DNA of 64,000 nt from Tipula vernalis (taxonomy: Eukaryota > Arthropoda > Insecta > Diptera > Tipulidae). The DNA lies in the NCBI GenBank assembly GCA_958295665.1, contig OY282558.1:30525045-30589044 (forward strand). Direction: 5' to 3'. Under the pieces are notes generated by a model. It was given only the letters and a program-made list of their open reading frames with translations. It did not search any database and was not told the origin of the DNA. This document shows positions 12,190 through 24,396 of this stretch, in pieces (the first letter of the stretch is position 1; every line of letters begins with the position of its first letter). The position numbers were made by a program, and so were the translations under genes.

Positions 12190-12490
12190 AGATCTATCTT
12201 GAATATCGCGGCCGCCTTGAAAGTCGCCAGATTTCAATTTAATATGACAGACGTTGTTGGTCTCCGCATTTTTCCGCGATTGGTTTGGATCTCCGCTACA
12301 TGAATCCGATTATCTGTTCCAGCGCAAGTATTCCCTGGACCAGATAATCGAATACTCGTCCTACCTATTTTCCAGTGACTTACGAGAGGGTTCTCCACTT
12401 TGACGAGCACCACATCACTGATTTTCAGGTTATCCTTCGTTTTACTCCATTTCATTCGGCCTTGCAACGACGTAAGACTACCTTGATCAA
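12190..12490 (-). pseudogene. BEL/Pao integrase C-terminal fragment
   Basis: After the insertion the frame resumes with DQGSLTSLQGRMKW, the conserved (E)YLxxLQxRxKW block that follows the BEL integrase core. The C-terminal beta-barrel sequence comes next: NLKISDVVLVK, then WKIGR. The frame shifts near 12245 and the family's usual terminal block is visible in another frame as GDFQGGRDIQ before a stop near 12190. This is therefore the true 3' end of pol, carrying one frameshift. Confidence 0.8.
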
Positions 12491-13360
12491 CAAGGTCTCC
12501 GAATAGCCACCGTGTAGCGCTCCCATCGTTCCGATTTGAGTTCTGTTTTTTATTAAGTTGGTACATCTGTTGTTGATATTCCCTCTAAATCTTAGCGTCA
12601 TAGCTTGACATTTGCAAAAGTTACGTAGTCAAGAGTACATCTACTCTGTGTGTGTTGTCGATTTTTCCATTTTTTCCTCTCGGCTGCTGAAACGCGTTCC
12701 ACGTAATGGTTTTTTAACTCGATTGAACAGAAAGAAGTCACAGGGAGCCAAATCAGGTGAATTCGGTGGCTGTTGGATGGTATTTGTTGCATTTTTCGTC
12801 AAAAAATTACGAATAATGATGGCACTGTGCGACGGTGCGTTATCATGGTGCAAAATCCACGAGTTTTCTGCCCGCAATTCTGGTCTCTTTCGGCGAATTG
12901 CTTCACGCAAACGTCTCATAACGCCCAAATAATACTCTTTGTTTACGGTCTGGCCTTCTGGCAAAAATTCATGATGCACTACACCGTTGTAATCCATGAA
13001 AACCGTGAGCATTGCCTTCTTTTTTGACTGAAAACGACGTGTTTTTTTTTGGTGAACGTCATTCACTTGCTTGATGTCTGGATTGCGTGTCGTACTCATA
13101 AACCCACGTCTCGTCTCCAATAATGATCCTTTTGATGAATGTGGGATCGGATTCAGCCCCGCAAATCATGTCTAAAATTGTAAATAATCGCCAACACACA
13201 CAGAGATAGATGTACTCTTGACTACGTAACTTTTGCAAATGTCAAGCTATGACGCTAAGATTTAGAGGGAATATCAATAACAGATGTACCAACTTAACAA
13301 AAAAACAGAACTGAAATCGGAACGATGGGAGCGCCACACGGTGGTTATTCCGAGAACTTG
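12491..13360. mobile_element. 870-bp inverted-repeat element with 8-bp target duplication and mariner core
   Basis: The element is flanked on both sides by TTGATCAA (12483-12490 and 13361-13368) and interrupts the BEL integrase frame, which rejoins exactly when one copy is removed. It has inverted repeats of about 167 bp (12491-12657 and 13192-13360). The outer part (about 62 bp, starting CAAGGTCTCCG / CAAGTTCTCGG) differs at about seven sites between arms. The inner part (about 105 bp, starting TTAAGTTGGTAC) is almost identical. The inner part looks like mariner termini; the outer part with an 8-bp duplication looks hAT-like. The best reading is a mariner inside the centre of a palindromic hAT-type MITE. 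A single long-TIR element is the alternative. Confidence 0.75.
12658..13191 (-). pseudogene. Mariner transposase remnant (DD34D)
   Basis: The 159-codon frame (13120-12641) has the mariner core: MLTVFMDYNGVVHHEFLP, LREAIRRKRPEL, then catalytic HHDNAPSH and SPDLAPCDFFLF. The aspartates at codons 93 and 128 are separated by 34 residues, the DD34D spacing of mariner transposases. The first catalytic aspartate motif GDETWVYEYD lies just upstream in another frame (about 13120-13090), so there is a frameshift near 13070-13060. The N-terminal helix-turn-helix DNA-binding region is missing. The C-terminal tail is also missing: the frame runs into the left inverted repeat. Both ends are lost, leaving an internally deleted, inactive copy. 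Confidence 0.9.
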
Positions 13361-13885
13361 TTGATCAAGGTAGTATACTCTTGATGCTATCGCTCCCAGA
13401 ACATCCCAATGATTTAGTCTATTAAACAGCACCTCGGCCATGTCCGGTTTGGGGTCGGTGGTAATTGGGTGACCATTTAGAAAGTATGCCGGAGTTAGGG
13501 AATCGATTTCATCCTCTGCTAATACACACAACGGTCTTGAATTCAGAAGCCCTTCAATTTGGACGAGTAACGTATACAGTTCTTCTTGGGTAAATATCGT
13601 GCTCCCAATTACTCTCTCCAAATGTGTCTTCCCGGAATAAGGTGCATGAGGCGGTATAATGTGCCAAACTACCTGATGACTGCTTAACATGGAATAAGTT
13701 ATAAAATTTCTATTATTTTTAATAAAAATATTTAATTCTTTGATCTTGTTGCATGCTCCACGAAAATTACTTCCATTGTCGAAGAATATGTCTGTTCTAA
13801 TCCCTCTTCGTGCAAAAAGTCGATACAATGTACCCATAAATGATTCAGTTGTTAAATCCCACACGATCTCTAGATGGCGCTCTAA
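13361..13885 (-). pseudogene. BEL/Pao integrase catalytic core fragment
   Basis: The frame starts within EIVWDLTTESF (13885-13850), continues with LFARRGIRTD and the catalytic-aspartate motif DNGSNFRGACN, then WHIIPPHAPYSG. The usual third acidic residue of the D,D-35-E triad appears as the E in THLERVIGS. LLNSRPLCVLAEDEIDSLTP and FLNGHP follow. This is the DDE core that joins retroelement cDNA to the host genome. The first catalytic aspartate lies upstream of the truncation. The frame runs intact for about 170 codons up to the inserted element, so decay here is modest. Confidence 0.85.
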
Positions 13886-13889
13886 TAAG

Positions 13890-16800
13890 CAAACTATCGT
13901 TTAAGCGTTTAAGCACAATTAAACAAGCAGTTCTTCGGGCACTGCTTCAATTTACCATCATTGAATTTGAAATTGTAAAGCGACTACATTGAAATCGTCT
14001 AACTAATTTTTTCATTTTAATTATGGCTTTAGATTCTTCTTCCTATTCTTTACAATATTTTTATACTGAGCTAACATGTTGTGGAGCTTATTATTTGAAA
14101 GCGGTATTTCAGCTTCTAAAACATACTTTGGTTTCAATTTTTATTTTTTTAAATGTTATAATCTGCATAGGTAGATTATAAGATTTTAAAAATGAATATT
14201 TGATTTGAGCGATGCCGGGTGCCTCAGTTAGTATTTTAAAAAATAACTCAATTTTCCTCAGTCACAACATTTTCTATAGTTAAATGAAATTTGGGTAGCC
14301 GCATGGGAACATAATGATGGTGGAATGAAACCTCGCCCTCCGCCCCCAACCGCCGGTGGAAAAAATAGTGGAGACATAAATAAAAAAATTAATTAATTAG
14401 GTTCCTCACAGCTTTTTAGCACTTGCGGCTTTAATGGGAAACGCTATATTAGAAGGTTGTGTTATGTTGTACTTTACTAATTTGTCATAAAAAAAATACT
14501 AACAAATTTACTAAATATTGACTGCATGAAACCAGTCTTATTGTATGTAAAAAGGTAGTACGGTGAACCCGGCATATTTCGGAAATCTTGCTTAGGCTTG
14601 GCCGTACATCTCAATCAATCAATCAATCAATCTTTTTTCAAAAATTACTAAAAAAATTTTCGCCGTCAAGTTTAGAGCAACCAAGAAAAATTTTGTGGCT
14701 GGAAACACATCAAAATAATACATTGGTAGGGCAACACAAATAATATTTTGGATCAAATATAGTGAATGCAAAAAAAAATAATCTTGAGTAATAAAATAAA
14801 AAAAATCGATATAAAGCATCAAATTTTAATCGACTGAAAGCGTAATGTACTAAGTCAAGGGGCTGTCTGAATGTTTTCTTCTGAATTTTGTGTATTTCAA
14901 ATATTAATTGTTTTGGTACCGATTTATTGCCTGCCTATTTTTAATAAAAATGTAACAGAAAATCTGAAATTTTTAGGTTAAGACGTTCTGCTTCTATCTC
15001 TACGATTGAATAAAAGTTATTCGAATTGTTGTTCGGTATTTTTGTAAGCCTTATATTTTCCCTAATAAATAGTACAGACATATTTTATCATTTGGAAAAT
15101 GGAACATACATTACGGTTGTTGCAATATTTTGGGGGGGTGAGAGTGACAAAGACTTTTGAATTTTACTATAGCTCGTTAGAAGTGATTACTTTATGTGAA
15201 GCTCATTACTCTGTATATCACTTTATTATAACGGTATTGTCGACATTGGCATGTTTGGACAGTTCACAATTGGCGTAGAAGTACAAAATCTGTTCATGAA
15301 CTAAAATGGCAATGTTAACATACTCGTAAAATTAAAATCGCAATTATAAGCTTGCGTCATTGGCACATATGTGTCCCCTTTATCTCCACACATACCATAT
15401 GCACATGTTTTAACTCTTCTTCGGAAATTTTCATTCATCTACTTAACATAAATTAATGTTAAACTTTATTGTTATTATCTGTTTCTTTTTCTTTTTTTTT
15501 TTTTTTTTGATATTTATATAAAAATTAAAAACAAATTTTTTCTTTAATAATTTTGAAATACCGTACAGAACACGGATTAGCCAGCGAATAATAATTCCTG
15601 TTTATATTTTTAACGTAAAGAAATTCCACAAATTTTTCAAATTTGCTGAAATGGCGACACGAAAATATAATAAAATATTTTTTGTTTGATAATTAATCCT
15701 CCTCAACCTCAACCGAAGAAAAACATTTATTAAAATCAAAAATTATAATTATTTGTGCGGTTATTTTAAATACAATATAATTTAGTCGAGATGGAGGCGG
15801 GTGCGGTTTTGTACGAAAACATAAAAATAATTTTCGTAAATTATGTTTAATATTTTCATTTAAATTATTGGCTGTCCCAAGCCAAATATATATAAAATTT
15901 CAGTTATAAACAATTTTATTGTGAATTGGCCCGTATACAATAAGCGAGTAATTACGCAGACATTTATTAATGTGGCCTCGAAAAAAATCTTCACCCTCGA
16001 TCAATAATCATATTACAAGAGTAAACATGTAATGAAAAATGATTTCTAATTTTTTTCTAATGCAACATCATCTTGCGCATTTATCAAATCTGTAACTTAA
16101 TCTTTTTGGTATATGTATGTATATGTAGATGCAGTAAATACGAATGGAAAAAATGAAAAATTATGAATATTATTTTTGGTATTTGGGATCACACTTCAAG
16201 ATAATGATCTTTTGACATTGATTACAACTTTACATATTGCAACAGTAGTACAAGATTGACGTTTGTGTGATATAAGGGGATATAAAATCTATAAATAAAT
16301 GAAAGTTGTTTGGATGACATCCACGTGAAATTGTGATTAAAAAAAAAAATGTTAATCGATTTAAATCTTACATGATCGCTTGATCATAAGGAACCAAACA
16401 AAACTTTATGACGATTTAATAGGTGATTCGAATTTTAAAAAGAAAAATTAATGAGCTTGTGGCTGAGAAACGAACATGTTAATATGTATACCATGATTAA
16501 AAAGGATCAAATTTGTTAAGTCCGCGCATCTTTAAACATTTAACAAAAATATGCCGACAATTGGTCGGCAATAAAAATTCAAATGGTCAATAATATATTT
16601 CGCACAAAAACATTCACAACACAAAAAAAAAAAAAAAATAAATCGAATTATCTTAAACGAATGCTGATGCACAGTCTTAAAGATTATTTATGCTTTTCAT
16701 CTAACATACACGTACATAGTTGTTACTGTTTTTGGTTTCAAACTAAATTTTTAAACTAACTAGAAGTAAGAAGAACAATTACATAAAAACATATGTGATA

Positions 16801-19800
16801 TGATTTTACAGATGTAACAACATTATAACAAGAACATTTCTTGTTTTCCATAAAATTTTGTAAAATAAAATTTTGTTCGATATGAAGTCAAACTTGGTTT
16901 AGTTATAAAATATTTATAAGCTATGTATATCCAACGGTACACCAATATTCCTTGAAAGCCAAAAAAACAAACAAAAAGAAAAAAAAAATTGGGTTGACAC
17001 ATCAAAAATAATAATAAAAACTTAATAAAATCAAGATCATAAAAATATGTAATCTCGTTTTTATCTCGGCAATACTTTTTATTTTCCAAATTTGATGATC
17101 GACATGAATGCTGGCCGTCATAAAATGGTTTTGTCAAATTTTTTTTTTTTATTATTATTAAAATTTTTATTATTTAAATTTTGATATTTATGTTTTGATG
17201 ATATTTAAATCTTGGGTGACAACTGTGAACGAACCAATAATGTCAAACTGTTTTTTTTTTTTGTTTCTGTTTGCTAAATTTATCATAAGATGATACACCT
17301 GTTTGTTCTTTTGTTGTTGTTGAGCCCAATCAACTGTTTATTAGTTTTATAGAATAGATAATCGAAATCAATGTGTCTTCTGCAGAGATCAAACGAAATG
17401 ATTTATTTGCGCTCTATATGCTTTGTTGAATCAAACGAAATTTATTTCTAGTATTTATTGATTCAACTATTGAATCACGATTAATCTATTCTTGAATGAA
17501 ATAATAAAATTTAACGACCTTCATGTACAATAAATAACATTAACCATTAATAATTTCCCGAAGAAAAAAAAAAAAAATTATCCACCCACAAAATTTCCAA
17601 ATCAAAAAGGATACATTTTTAAGCTATTGTTACCTGATTGTCGCGTGCCGTCCATCATTTATTAGTCTTTCATTGTGCACCCTCTCTCTCTGTTTCAGAG
17701 TGCAGCTTTCTATTGTATAATTTTATCTATTTTTAGAGCCGAGATGAACGAAAGGTTTGAACCCCTCGTTGACTCCTAATTTTTCATAACATTTTAAAAT
17801 TATTTTTGTTCTCTTGTAAGTTTTGACAACTGACACGTGAAGGGTGGAAATGTTATTATATTTAAGGTTAAATGTTTGGGTTGTTTGGTATAATGCTTCC
17901 GAATTTTAAAAAAATCGGATCCACTCCAATATAATGCTTGTTTAATGATTTATAAATTTTGAATTGATCAGCATGCAACGAACGCGCACACACGACGGTC
18001 ATTATCATAATTTTTTTTTTTGCGAACATCTATTGTCACTGGTCATTTTGATTGGAAATTTGAGCCATTTATTAATGCACCCCCTTATTATCGATTTTAA
18101 AAATTAAATTTTAATGTCATTATTATAAATTTTAATAATAGTTTTTCGACCATGGGTGTTGATATCTTAATATTGGTCATATCCAGATGTTTTAAATTAG
18201 ATTTCCTATATTTTATTATCGATTGAGGAAATATGAGTACAAAAAAATAATTGTCATAAATTAATGACCTCTCGGTCGGGGGTGTTAATACATATTTTAA
18301 TTAAATTTATTGTTAGACATTTATTACATTCAAAAATAATATTTAATCCAGCCTTATTTCTAAAATTAACCCCTGAAGTCAAACCACTTAACCATCATTT
18401 AGTTATAATTTTAGAATTTTACGTAAACTTGTAAAGAGGATTATCGTATACGACTTAATGAACATCTTATATATAAAATAAGAAATAATTGTCTAAAAAT
18501 AACTTAAATTCTTACGTCCATTTGTGTTGTAAAAACGCGTCAAAAATTCATCATCTCAAGTATAAAGCGCTAACACGTCTCATTGACACTAATTAATTTG
18601 TTATACGGTGTACGGCGTGCGCGCGGCGAAGGGAAATTACGTGAAATTGTTTTATGAAAATGATTTACTTCCGACAATGTTTGATTTCATTAACACCTTC
18701 ATCATTAATCATTGCGCGTATAGGTATATTATGATGAACAAAAATATTCATCACGGTTGGATATCTTTTTCGTGTTTTTCATTAGTTGATTCATGTATAT
18801 ATTGACTGTGATCTGATAAGTTACAGATGCATTATATACATAAAGCATTATTATGATCTTGCATGTCAAATTATTTAATTAGTGTCGTATATCATGAACC
18901 ATTTATATAAATATTAAACGGCATTATCGAGAGACCGCTAAAAATTAATAAAATTTCGATCGTAATCATCATAAATTACAAAGGCCTTTGTTTGTGTGTG
19001 TGTGTGTTTGTGTTTTTTTATTTATGTGTTACAGTCATTATGTTTGTATAGTCAAAGTGTATACCCACCTAATAGACATAAAAAAAATAAAATAAAATTA
19101 ATTTAAAAATACGCGCGAAACGTAACTCAAGATTGATATTCAAGAAACTCGTAAAATATGATATTTCATTATTTGTGAAGCAGCCCGTGCGCTATATGTA
19201 TATGCTGCTGCTTATTCAGCGTCGATCAATTTTAATTCTTTTCAAAAAGCAACATAAACATAAAAATTAAGAAATAAAAATGTACATTATGAATCCCATA
19301 AACATCAAAATTTTCTTCAGTTCACATAAAATTAAGTGATCGTATAAAATTATTGAAGATGAAAATGATCTTCATAAATTGTTTTGAGGTTTGTTTTTTT
19401 TCTTTAATTTTATTTCGGTTTAATTGCATTGTATTTAACAACGTATTCGAGTATTATTTATATGAGTACTTGTATAACTTTGGATTAACTATTTACCGAA
19501 AATGTTATGGTTGAATGTGATAATTTGAGATCAATTTACGCTTTTTTTAAGGTTTTCTTTATACAAATTATATTCGTATATCGTGTGTTTATGTATGAAA
19601 AGTATGTTGCCTTGGCATGAAATTTTTAAATTGCCTGAATATATTATAATATGTGCGACGATGTAATTAATGCTCAATCATTTAAGAATTGATGAATTTT
19701 TCGGTAAACGGAGGAGAAGGCAATTTAGTAATTGAGCTATTAAATGCCGAAGTGTTTCGCAAAATTTGTGTTCGTATACTTTAGATTCTTGGGTTAATCT

Positions 19801-20514
19801 AAGGATATATCAACTACTGGACAAATATTGTGACTTCGGATGATTGAGCAACAGTTTTAATCTGATTACTTTGACGACAGGAAAAGTAAGTATGAATTTG
19901 CAACCAGCGGTGGTATTGCACTGGTTACTGTTAAAATTTCTATCCCGAATGAGCTCACTATTTGCGATCCATACACACGCGACATTTTTAGTCGTTTCAA
20001 AAATTTTTCTTAAGTGAAATAATTGTTTCGGGACACAAATCTGTAGCAAGCCTTCAAAAGTTATGGTATAAATAAGATTGAGACATAAAACTCATGAAAC
20101 CTCAATTGGCAAACAATATTAGGAAATTCAATTAGGAAATTCAATTCGATCACTGGATTCTGTAAATGAAAGACGATTTTTAGGGACAACAATTTCGATC
20201 TTTATTTTCAGCACCTCTTGAATACTAACTGTTTAGAAAATGTTTGGAATAAGTTTGATATGATAATTTTGCCTGATTTACTTGTTTCCAATCAACACTC
20301 AAGAAAATATTTGAAAAATGATCTTTCACTCTATACTACTATTTATACCTCTTATTTAGCAAGTCTGAATGCCAAGTCTTCATAGAGCTATATTTACCAT
20401 ACAAGTTTGCGGAAAATCGTACTCCAATATACTCCAAAATACTTATCAATATTTATTTTGAAAGCAAAACATACCCATTTTCTGCAATACTATCAGGTTT
20501 ACAAAATATTGATC
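13890..20514. other. Non-coding AT-rich stretch
   Basis: I see no protein-coding similarity in this 6.6-kb stretch. It contains a (TCAA)n microsatellite near 14611, poly-T at 15491-15509, poly-A at 16623-16638 and a (TG)n run near 18993-19010. The open frames on the minus strand at 14619, 16823 and 19810 are low-complexity or lack domains. Confidence 0.6.
14611..14632. repeat. (TCAA)n microsatellite
   Basis: About five consecutive TCAA units. Confidence 0.85.
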
Positions 20515-20528
20515 GCCTCCGGGTGGGA

Positions 20529-20567
<39 letters not shown>

Positions 20568-20587
20568 GCCAATTGCGCCACAGAGGC
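20514..20587 (-). tRNA. tRNA-Asn(GTT): tRNA-Asn (anticodon GTT)
   Basis: The minus strand folds as a complete cloverleaf without intron. The acceptor stem GCCTCTG pairs with CGGAGGC (one G-T pair). The D arm contains the A box TGGCGCAATTGG. The anticodon stem TTCGG/CCGAA encloses loop CTGTTAA with anticodon GTT. The T arm GGTGG-TTCAATC-CCACC supplies the B box GGTTCAATCC. The discriminator base is G at 20514. A run of four T within about 15 bp downstream can serve as the polymerase III terminator. It decodes AAC and AAT (asparagine). The sequence is close to the insect tRNA-Asn as I know it. It stands alone, with no other tRNA gene nearby. Confidence 0.95.
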
Positions 20588-20589
20588 TT

Positions 20590-21271
20590 GATGTTCATCG
20601 AACATTATAATTTCATTACATTATTCCAATAAAAACAATTTTATATCTTACGTACGCCTATTTTCCTAACTGAGCTATATTAGTAACGAAATTTGGCAAT
20701 TCAGATATACATACTAAGTTTGGTAAATTTACAAAAAAAAAAAATCAGCTAAATTGACTTTTTTTTCTAAAGCAATACACTTAGCAATACACAACAACGT
20801 AACGGCCGTTTATTACTGACTTTGACGGTTAATCTAAACCTGTCTTCTAAAAACAACCACACTTTCGGTTGCTAAATTGATTTAATGCTGAATTATCGTA
20901 TTTTCGACTACACTAGGGCTACAAGGAAACGGAATAACGTTTAAAATGTATCAAATATTTCAATGTTTGATTTTGTATTTTGAAGTGTCTTACACCGCAT
21001 ATTCAGAAAGTGAGTGACACGAAATTTTGCCCTTGGTATAAGCATTACCTTTAACTAAAATATATGATGTTTAGGTTGGTCCTTAGGCTTCATTTATACA
21101 GACGTTATCAGGCGGTGAGGAAAGCCGCGCCACGAACCTCTGATTTCGGGCGATTTAAATGCTTCAACGACTGTAGCAAGAACGCCTCATCTGATCGGAG
21201 CAATTCTGGTTTTAATTTTTGCCTAAAGAAACAGTGACGGTTAATTATTTATAATTGAAAAGTAAATGTGA
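20590..21271. other. Non-coding stretch with a short unidentified coding-like segment
   Basis: No named gene. On the minus strand, about 21235-21108 reads as an open segment with balanced amino-acid content (it includes KLKPELLRSDEAFLLQ) ending at two stops. The local base composition is richer in GC than the surroundings. It may be a transposase or exon fragment, but I cannot place it in a family. Confidence 0.35.
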
Positions 21272-21273
21272 TA

Positions 21274-22243
21274 CACTACTCCAAAAAATTAAACCAACAA
21301 ACATCCTTTTCAATTTTTTAGTGTTTTTTGAAGAGCTGTATCTGTGTGAAAAACAGTCGGACAGTTCTGGAATATGGCCAACTAGGACGGAACTTGGCAA
21401 CCGTATGTGATTCAATCCGACATGTACACTAATGCTGTCACCTACTTCTTCTTATTTTTCTTTAAGTGATTACATTTCTAGGCAGACGTACCTATAATAA
21501 ATATTTCAATATGGATATTCCAGAACTTCATCCAATCCTGTCTTTTATCTAATTTTCTGTGTTCTTATGGGCGAGTATTACAAAAAAATCTCACGATCGT
21601 TAAGGCTTAACGACTAACTAATGCAAACTTGTGATCACTTGTGCCTTTAATTGTTTTATAAACCTTTGGTCAATCGGTCCGGAAAAACGGTTGGATATAT
21701 TAATTAATAAATGAACAGGCCTATTAGGGGTACATTAAACTGTAAAAAAAACAGGAAAAATTAGTCTTCTCAAAAAACCATGAAAATGCATTTTTTTGTG
21801 CTTTTGTTAAATTAGTTGTCGAGGATGAAAGAAATTATTTTTCTCAAATAATTATTAAAGGGTATTGTAGGAAATTTACCCAAGTTCTTATATCTGCCCT
21901 AAAATTTACTGTGCAATTAGTGGTTGCTGAGATATCGATTCTCAGTAAAAAATTGACGTAGGGGGACTAAATGGAAATTAGATTGAAGCTTAATTAAAAA
22001 GCTAACTGACCAATGCATTGGTTTAACATAAAACATATTTTCCCGAGCCCTTAAAAAAAAAATTGAAAAATTTTTATCTCACAAAAATGTTCTGGTAACA
22101 ATCTCGAAACCACAGGCTTGAAGCTTTAAAACCTTTTTTTCCATCTGTGTACGACCGTTTTTCACAAAGATACAGCTCTTCAAAAAACACTAAAAAAATT
22201 GAAAAAAAATGTTTGTTCCTTTAATTTTTTGGAGTACCTGGTG
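21274..22243. mobile_element. Non-coding Tc1-like DNA transposon
   Basis: Inverted repeats of about 90 bp bound the element: left 21274-21362 and right 22152-22243. The ends read CACTACTCCAAAAAATTAAA and, from the right on the minus strand, CACCAGGTACTCCAAAAAAT. The left end lacks four bases relative to the right. A TA dinucleotide flanks each side, the target duplication expected of Tc1/mariner elements. The ACTCCAAAAAATTAAAGGAAC motif is familiar from Tc1-like termini. No transposase frame remains inside, so the copy is non-autonomous. A segment starting AGTTCTGGAATATGGCCA at 21363, with its inverse near 21520-21535, looks like a small element nested just inside the left repeat. Confidence 0.8.
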
Positions 22244-24358
22244 TAAAATCGAAATTATCGTCAACTCATGTAAGAATTTTTACCTAGGAAATAATGAAAC
22301 TTCAATCATCTCAATTTCTGCACTTTCCTAAGCACGTTATAAAGGGGAAGTAATCGGCTGTACTCGAATATTCGAGTATCGCAAGAAGTTTACGAAAAAT
22401 TGTTTTTTGTTTCAAATATTGAGCGCGATTTTAAAATTAAGTAGACGAATTATTTAATTCTTACCGATAATTATTAAGAATTATTACAAAGAATTTATAG
22501 AACGGACGATACTTCTAGTATTAAACCGCAATTTCAATAATTAACAGCCTCTCTTATCCTGTTATTTGAATGATACAGCTTTAGAAGGCGATACACAGCC
22601 CAGCAAAACTATTACCGAGAAAATTGGAGGAGAGGTGGGTCAATTATGCGTCAAAGTGTCAATTATGCGATATTGCATGGGTGATAGTTGAATACTAAAT
22701 TAAACTATTCTGCCTGGGCCAATTGCTCACGTTACTCTTTTGGATTTATTTAACTATCGTCAAACGCCTACATATAGTACCATGGTCCATTAATCGTTCT
22801 AGCCAAATGTCGGTTAACGATTAATCGGAATTTTTTGATACTGATTAATCGATTAAAGTAAACGGCTGTTCTTTTTTTTTTTTATACAAAAATCCAATTT
22901 GAATCAAATAAAGTTAGTTTTTCCGGTAACTTTCCAATTTTTGCCTATCTTTTTAATAGAAAAGGAAACAGATTAATCGATTAATTTTAAACGGTCGATT
23001 ATTCGATTCGAGAATTTTTTTTTGAAATTATCGCTTTATGTAGAATCCAACTCGGCCACAGTGTGCGCCTTCTTTAACTCAATTCGCTGCAGTGATAAAT
23101 GTCAACATTGTCCAATGTCTCATCAAAATTAGCAATCGTCTTTTAATATGCTAAAAATGACTGAATGAGCTTTTCATCGGCCTAACCGCAAAAACAAAAA
23201 AAAAATTATTAAAATTAACTTATCGGCCCTGTAGCCGAATTTCCACTACATAAATTTTTAATTTTGTTATTAAAATTTAAGGGAAATAATAAACAAAACA
23301 AAAAATACATTTTCGTTCGTATTTTCCTTTTTAAAAATATGAACATAAGTCAAATTTAATTTAATTTCTTTTTATAGCACAAACATTTTTGTTATAATTT
23401 CACTTAAAAATATTTTTTTGTTATTTATTTTAAGTTATAAATCAAAAGGAAAGCAGCTCGCTTCTATATAACTATACATGTATATTGTGTGTTTATATAG
23501 AAAGAATGGAAAAACTATTGGGGGATGGATGATGTTGCCTTCGTATATGATGCTACTAATGTTATTACATCATATAAGAGTATATAGTGTGTGGTTTTGG
23601 TTTCTGTTCGGTTGGTTTTTTCAAGAAATTTTTCATTCCTTAACTGCCTTTTACCATACGGTAATTATATTTTTATGGTTTTTGTTGTTTTCAATATTTC
23701 ATTCAAAGCATCTCAAAATAATTTAACATTTATTATATAGCACATCGCTTGTATAAGAAGAGAACACGAATATGTCTTAATATGGTTTTGGAAATGCGTT
23801 ATATGCTTATTTAAGTGGAAAAATTAATTTTTTTTTTTTATTTATATTTTGGTTTTTGTGTTATGTACTGTGTGGATCGGATTTTCATATTTTATTTTGA
23901 AAAGTATTTAAGTTTATAATGAGTTTTTTGGCCTGGATATACGTATAATATTGTTATTAAAATATTAAAAGTAAATTAGGGTAATTTATTTAATGAGTTA
24001 TTCATCTGTGGTGGTATACGGGTATGAGTATTTTTAAACTGAATTATCGCCTGTATACGCTTACACAAAAGAGAATGCACGTAATTTGCATTATTAAAGG
24101 CTGTCTGTTAAAGTTATATTGGTTCCCAAAAAGATTAAAATGGTTGTCACTTTTAAAATTAATTCCTAAAAATCATATAAAAATCGTAATTAAAATTCTC
24201 CACCAAAAATTTAATTGGTGAAGACAAGTCAATATAAATTTGTTGAGTGATTAATGGCGATTTATCGTATACAAAAACAATAAAACTAAACCAAACAAAA
24301 AAATCAATTTCGGGTCATAAAATTTAATTTAAAGTCTCTTTAATATACGTACATATTA

Positions 24359-24392
<34 letters not shown>
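24359..24392. repeat. (TA)n microsatellite
   Basis: About 17 uninterrupted TA units. Confidence 0.9.

Positions 24393-24396
<4 letters not shown>

Larger units (their letters stand above)
12190..13890 (-). mobile_element. BEL/Pao LTR-retrotransposon remnant, integrase end of pol
   Basis: The remnant keeps only the integrase part of pol, read right to left from about 13885 to 12190. It is interrupted by an 870-bp insertion (12491-13360). When one copy of the TTGATCAA duplication is ignored, the reading frame on both sides of the insertion is continuous. The conserved order (DLTTESF, DNGSNF, LLNSRPL, then LTSLQGRMKW and the C-terminal LKI-D-V-K stretch) is that of BEL/Pao integrases. Gag, protease and RT are absent at this locus, and no LTR pair is seen. 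A second, separate BEL remnant lies at 56.2-57.7 kb. Confidence 0.85.

Noticed and set aside
12612..13027. Two plus-strand frames of 84 and 106 codons
   Set aside because: Antisense shadows of the mariner transposase remnant.
14200..14600. GC-richer segment with poly-C patches, considered as a transposon end
   Set aside because: No inverted partner or coding similarity found.
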